From a bacterium CG2_30_54_10 (GTDB lineage Bacteria > Muiribacteriota > Ozemobacteria > Ozemobacterales > Ozemobacteraceae): DNA of 8,077 nucleotides. This document shows, piece after piece, positions 6,620 to 8,077 of this stretch. The notes under the pieces are model-generated. The model had not been told where the DNA came from and did no database searches. It saw only the letters and a list, made by a program, of their open reading frames with translations. Location of the stretch: contig MNYA01000372.1 of NCBI GenBank assembly GCA_001872985.1, forward strand, positions 1 to 8,077. The letters are read 5' to 3'. The translations under genes were made by a program, and so were the position numbers. Numbering within the stretch: position 1 is the stretch's first letter; the number at the start of each line of letters is the position of its first letter.

Positions 6620-7366
6620 TTGACTTTTATGCTATCCGGCCTTAGGATGACCGTTGCCTACGATGGAAGTGCTTTTTTTGGCTTTCAGAGCCAGGTTGGG
6701 GTTCCAACGGTTCAGGAGGAGCTTGAACGTGCCCTTGCGCTGGTTTTGGGCGAGAAGGTGCGAGTCCATGGCTCGGGTCGGACCGATGCCGGGGTGCATG
6801 CCTGTGGGCAGGTAATCCTGGTAAAGACTGGTTGTCCGATTCCGATTGACAAGTTAATCGTGGCGTTGAACGGGGCTCTGCGTTCCAGCATCCACGTCAA
6901 GAGTATTGAACGGTCCGAAAATGGGTTCCACCCCAGGTTCTCGGCCAAGGGCAAGCACTACCGGTACCTCTTCCGTGAGGTCGTTGAGCGAAGCCCCTTT
7001 CTGGAAAGGTTCTTCTTCCAGGTCGAAGATGCCCTTGATGTTCCGGCGATGCAAGCGGGCGCGGCCATGTTCCTTGGAGAGCACGACTTCTCGGCGTTCA
7101 CTCGCTCACCTTTGACCAAGGAAAACCTCGTTCGGACCATTCTTGAAGTTCGTGTCGAGCAAAAGAATGCCCTGATCAACTTTGATGTGATAGGAACGGG
7201 GTTTCTGCACAACATGGTTCGCAACATGGCCAAAGCTCTTTTTCTCATCGGCCTTCACCGAATGGAGCCAAGCGAAATCCCGGAACTGTACCGTAATCAG
7301 AACCGCCGTCGGCTGGGAGCGCCGGCCCCTGCGGCTGGGCTGTATCTGATGAGGGTCATGTACTAA
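6620..7366 (+). CDS. truA: tRNA pseudouridine(38-40) synthase TruA
   Basis: TruA converts uridines 38-40 in the anticodon arm of many tRNAs to pseudouridine in the cytoplasm. The 248-residue length is normal for the family. Hallmarks seen: VAYDGSAFFGFQ near the N-terminus (12-23); the catalytic motif GSGRTDAGVHA with Asp at 56; KHYRYLF (112-118) with the conserved active-site Tyr; HDFSAFTRS (155-163); and GFLHNMVRNM (194-203). The end, GLYLMRVMY, is also typical. I took TTG at 6620 as start because AGGA at 6611-6614 sits five bases before it. ATG at 6629 (245 residues) is a reasonable alternative, and ATG at 6647 would begin just before the first conserved motif and lacks a spaced ribosome-binding site. 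rplM follows after 19 bases, the common truA-rplM-rpsI order, and is probably co-transcribed. Nothing looks damaged. Confidence 0.96.
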   Translation: MTFMLSGLRMTVAYDGSAFFGFQSQVGVPTVQEELERALALVLGEKVRVHGSGRTDAGVHACGQVILVKTGCPIPIDKLIVALNGALRSSIHVKSIERSENGFHPRFSAKGKHYRYLFREVVERSPFLERFFFQVEDALDVPAMQAGAAMFLGEHDFSAFTRSPLTKENLVRTILEVRVEQKNALINFDVIGTGFLHNMVRNMAKALFLIGLHRMEPSEIPELYRNQNRRRLGAPAPAAGLYLMRVMY

Positions 7367-7370
7367 CCGA

Positions 7371-7377
7371 AAGGAGG
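7371..7377 (+). promoter_or_regulatory. Shine-Dalgarno AAGGAGG deciding the rplM GTG start
   Basis: AAGGAGG is near-perfectly complementary to the 16S rRNA 3' end and lies eight bases before GTG at 7386. This supports the non-ATG start, which also gives the usual L13 N-terminus (MKTF). Confidence 0.85.
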
Positions 7378-7385
7378 AACATTCG

Positions 7386-7820
7386 GTGAAGACGTTCGTA
7401 CCAAGCGAAAGCCAGATCAAGCATGATTGGTTCATAGTCGATGCCAAGAACCAGGTTCTTGGCCGTCTGGCGACTCAGGTCGCCCACATCCTTAGCGGGA
7501 AAAACAAGCCCAGTTATCAGCCCAATTTCGACATGGGCGATTTCGTCGTGGTTGTCAATGCCGGAGAAATCCAACTCACTGGCGAAAAGGACCGCGACAA
7601 AATCCATTTCTGGCATACCGGTTTCGTCGGCCACATCCGTGGGGTTTCCTATGGGGATCTCAAGCGGAACAAGCCCGAATTCATGCTGTGGCTTGCCGTG
7701 AAGCGCATGCTTCCGCGCAACAAGCTCCGGAACCGCTGCCTTCGGAAACTCAAAGTTTACCCGGGAGCAGAGCATCCGCACGCCGCCCAGAAGCCAAAGA
7801 CCGTTACGCTGTCCAAGTAA
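7386..7820 (+). CDS. rplM: 50S ribosomal protein L13
   Basis: L13 is an early-assembling large-subunit protein that binds 23S rRNA. The 144-residue length is normal. Typical segments: N-terminal MKTFVPS; W-[FY]-V-[IV]-DA form in HDWFIVDAKNQVLGRLAT (13-30); GKNKPSYQPNFDMGDFVVVVNA (positions about 38-59, last A in the conserved VxNA); KRMLPRNKL in the family signature region; and the C-terminal KVYPGAEHPHAAQKP. The middle (FWHTGFVGHIRGVS) is more divergent than the usual HTGYPGG-type stretch, and the signature has Arg where Gly or Ser is normal after KL. The GTG start is set by a strong Shine-Dalgarno sequence. It lies 19 bases after truA and 17 before rpsI, in the standard order. Confidence 0.97.
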   Translation: MKTFVPSESQIKHDWFIVDAKNQVLGRLATQVAHILSGKNKPSYQPNFDMGDFVVVVNAGEIQLTGEKDRDKIHFWHTGFVGHIRGVSYGDLKRNKPEFMLWLAVKRMLPRNKLRNRCLRKLKVYPGAEHPHAAQKPKTVTLSK

Positions 7821-7822
7821 AG

Positions 7823-7828
7823 AAGGAG
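7823..7828 (+). promoter_or_regulatory. Shine-Dalgarno AAGGAG of rpsI
   Basis: AAGGAG lies nine bases upstream of ATG 7838 in the rplM-rpsI gap and supports that start over the in-frame ATG at 7850. Confidence 0.75.
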
Positions 7829-7837
7829 AAAGAAAAA

Positions 7838-8077
7838 ATGCCGGAAACCATGTTTTGGGGCACTGGGCGCAGAAAGACCTCCACAGCCCGCGTTAGAATC
7901 GCTCAAGGCGCCGGGAAGATCCTCGTGAACTCCCGACCCTTTGAGGAGTATTTCCCGATCCCGCTCACGCGCAAGATCATCATGCAACCCCTCACCACAA
8001 CCGAAAATGTCGGCAAGTTCGATGTTTATGCCAACATCGTCGGCGGTGGATCCTCCGGCCAGGCCGGCACCTTCAGG
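7838..8077 (+). CDS. rpsI: 30S ribosomal protein S9 (5' part, cut by window end)
   Basis: Eighty codons are present with no stop, and the gene runs off the window. S9 is a small-subunit protein whose C-terminal tail, not seen here, reaches the P-site tRNA. Recognisable parts: FWGTGRRKTSTARVRI near the start (6-21), matching the family's YGTGRRK; VNSRPFEEYFP; and GGGSSGQAGTFR at the end, the beginning of the S9 signature. That signature usually has Ala or Ser where this protein has Thr (GQAGT). The family is about 130 residues, so roughly 50 should follow. It is placed 17 bases after rplM as in most bacteria and is probably co-transcribed with it. Confidence 0.96.
   Translation, partial: MPETMFWGTGRRKTSTARVRIAQGAGKILVNSRPFEEYFPIPLTRKIIMQPLTTTENVGKFDVYANIVGGGSSGQAGTFR

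Noticed and set aside
1..8077. CRISPR array, insertion sequence, tRNA gene or phage element
   Set aside because: No spaced direct repeats of CRISPR size, no transposase or integrase, no tRNA cloverleaf and no attachment-site duplication were seen on either strand.

Overview
This window holds a two-gene membrane cyclase operon on the minus strand (290-6225). It is divergent from a conserved translation cluster on the plus strand: truA, rplM and the 5' part of rpsI (6620-8077). The DNA is bacterial. The truA-rplM-rpsI order is widespread in bacteria, and the ribosomal proteins are bacterial L13 and S9. Neither they nor the cyclases match a lineage I can name with confidence. The large double-ectodomain HAMP cyclases and the moderately divergent L13 suggest an uncultured or poorly sampled phylum. 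Candidatus Riflebacteria/Ozemobacteria is only a guess.

Layout: 1-289 is a non-coding end with a 21-nt REP-like palindrome (4-24) and a strong minus-strand intrinsic terminator (192-234) that closes the cyclase operon. 290-3334 (minus) is the downstream cyclase-like protein, called A here. 3331-6225 (minus) is the upstream cyclase-like protein, called B. The two genes overlap by four bases (ATGA), so translation is probably coupled. 6226-6619 is a gene-free divergent spacer with a 15-bp tandem repeat, a 10-bp palindrome and a likely plus-strand promoter. The plus-strand genes follow, each with a readable Shine-Dalgarno sequence.

The main result concerns A and B. They share one architecture: TM1, ectodomain, TM2-TM3 hairpin, second ectodomain, TM4, HAMP, class III cyclase domain. 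They look like old tandem paralogues, and their catalytic residues are lost in a complementary way. B keeps both metal-binding aspartates (D783, D827) but lacks the base-selecting Thr/Asp and the transition-state Asn and Arg (now Q898, Q905, A909). A keeps the base-selecting Lys/Thr and the transition-state Asn/Arg (K880, T951, N958, R962) but has Ala and Glu at the two metal positions (A840, E884). Neither homodimer should be active, whereas an A-B heterodimer could form exactly one complete active site. This is the division of labour of the C1 and C2 domains in mammalian membrane adenylyl cyclases, here on two separate bacterial receptor polypeptides with four ectodomains in total. This is inferred from sequence and has not been tested.

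No cAMP effector, phosphodiesterase or partner regulator is visible, so the downstream pathway is unknown. The translation genes are ordinary neighbours and have no evident functional link to the cyclases.
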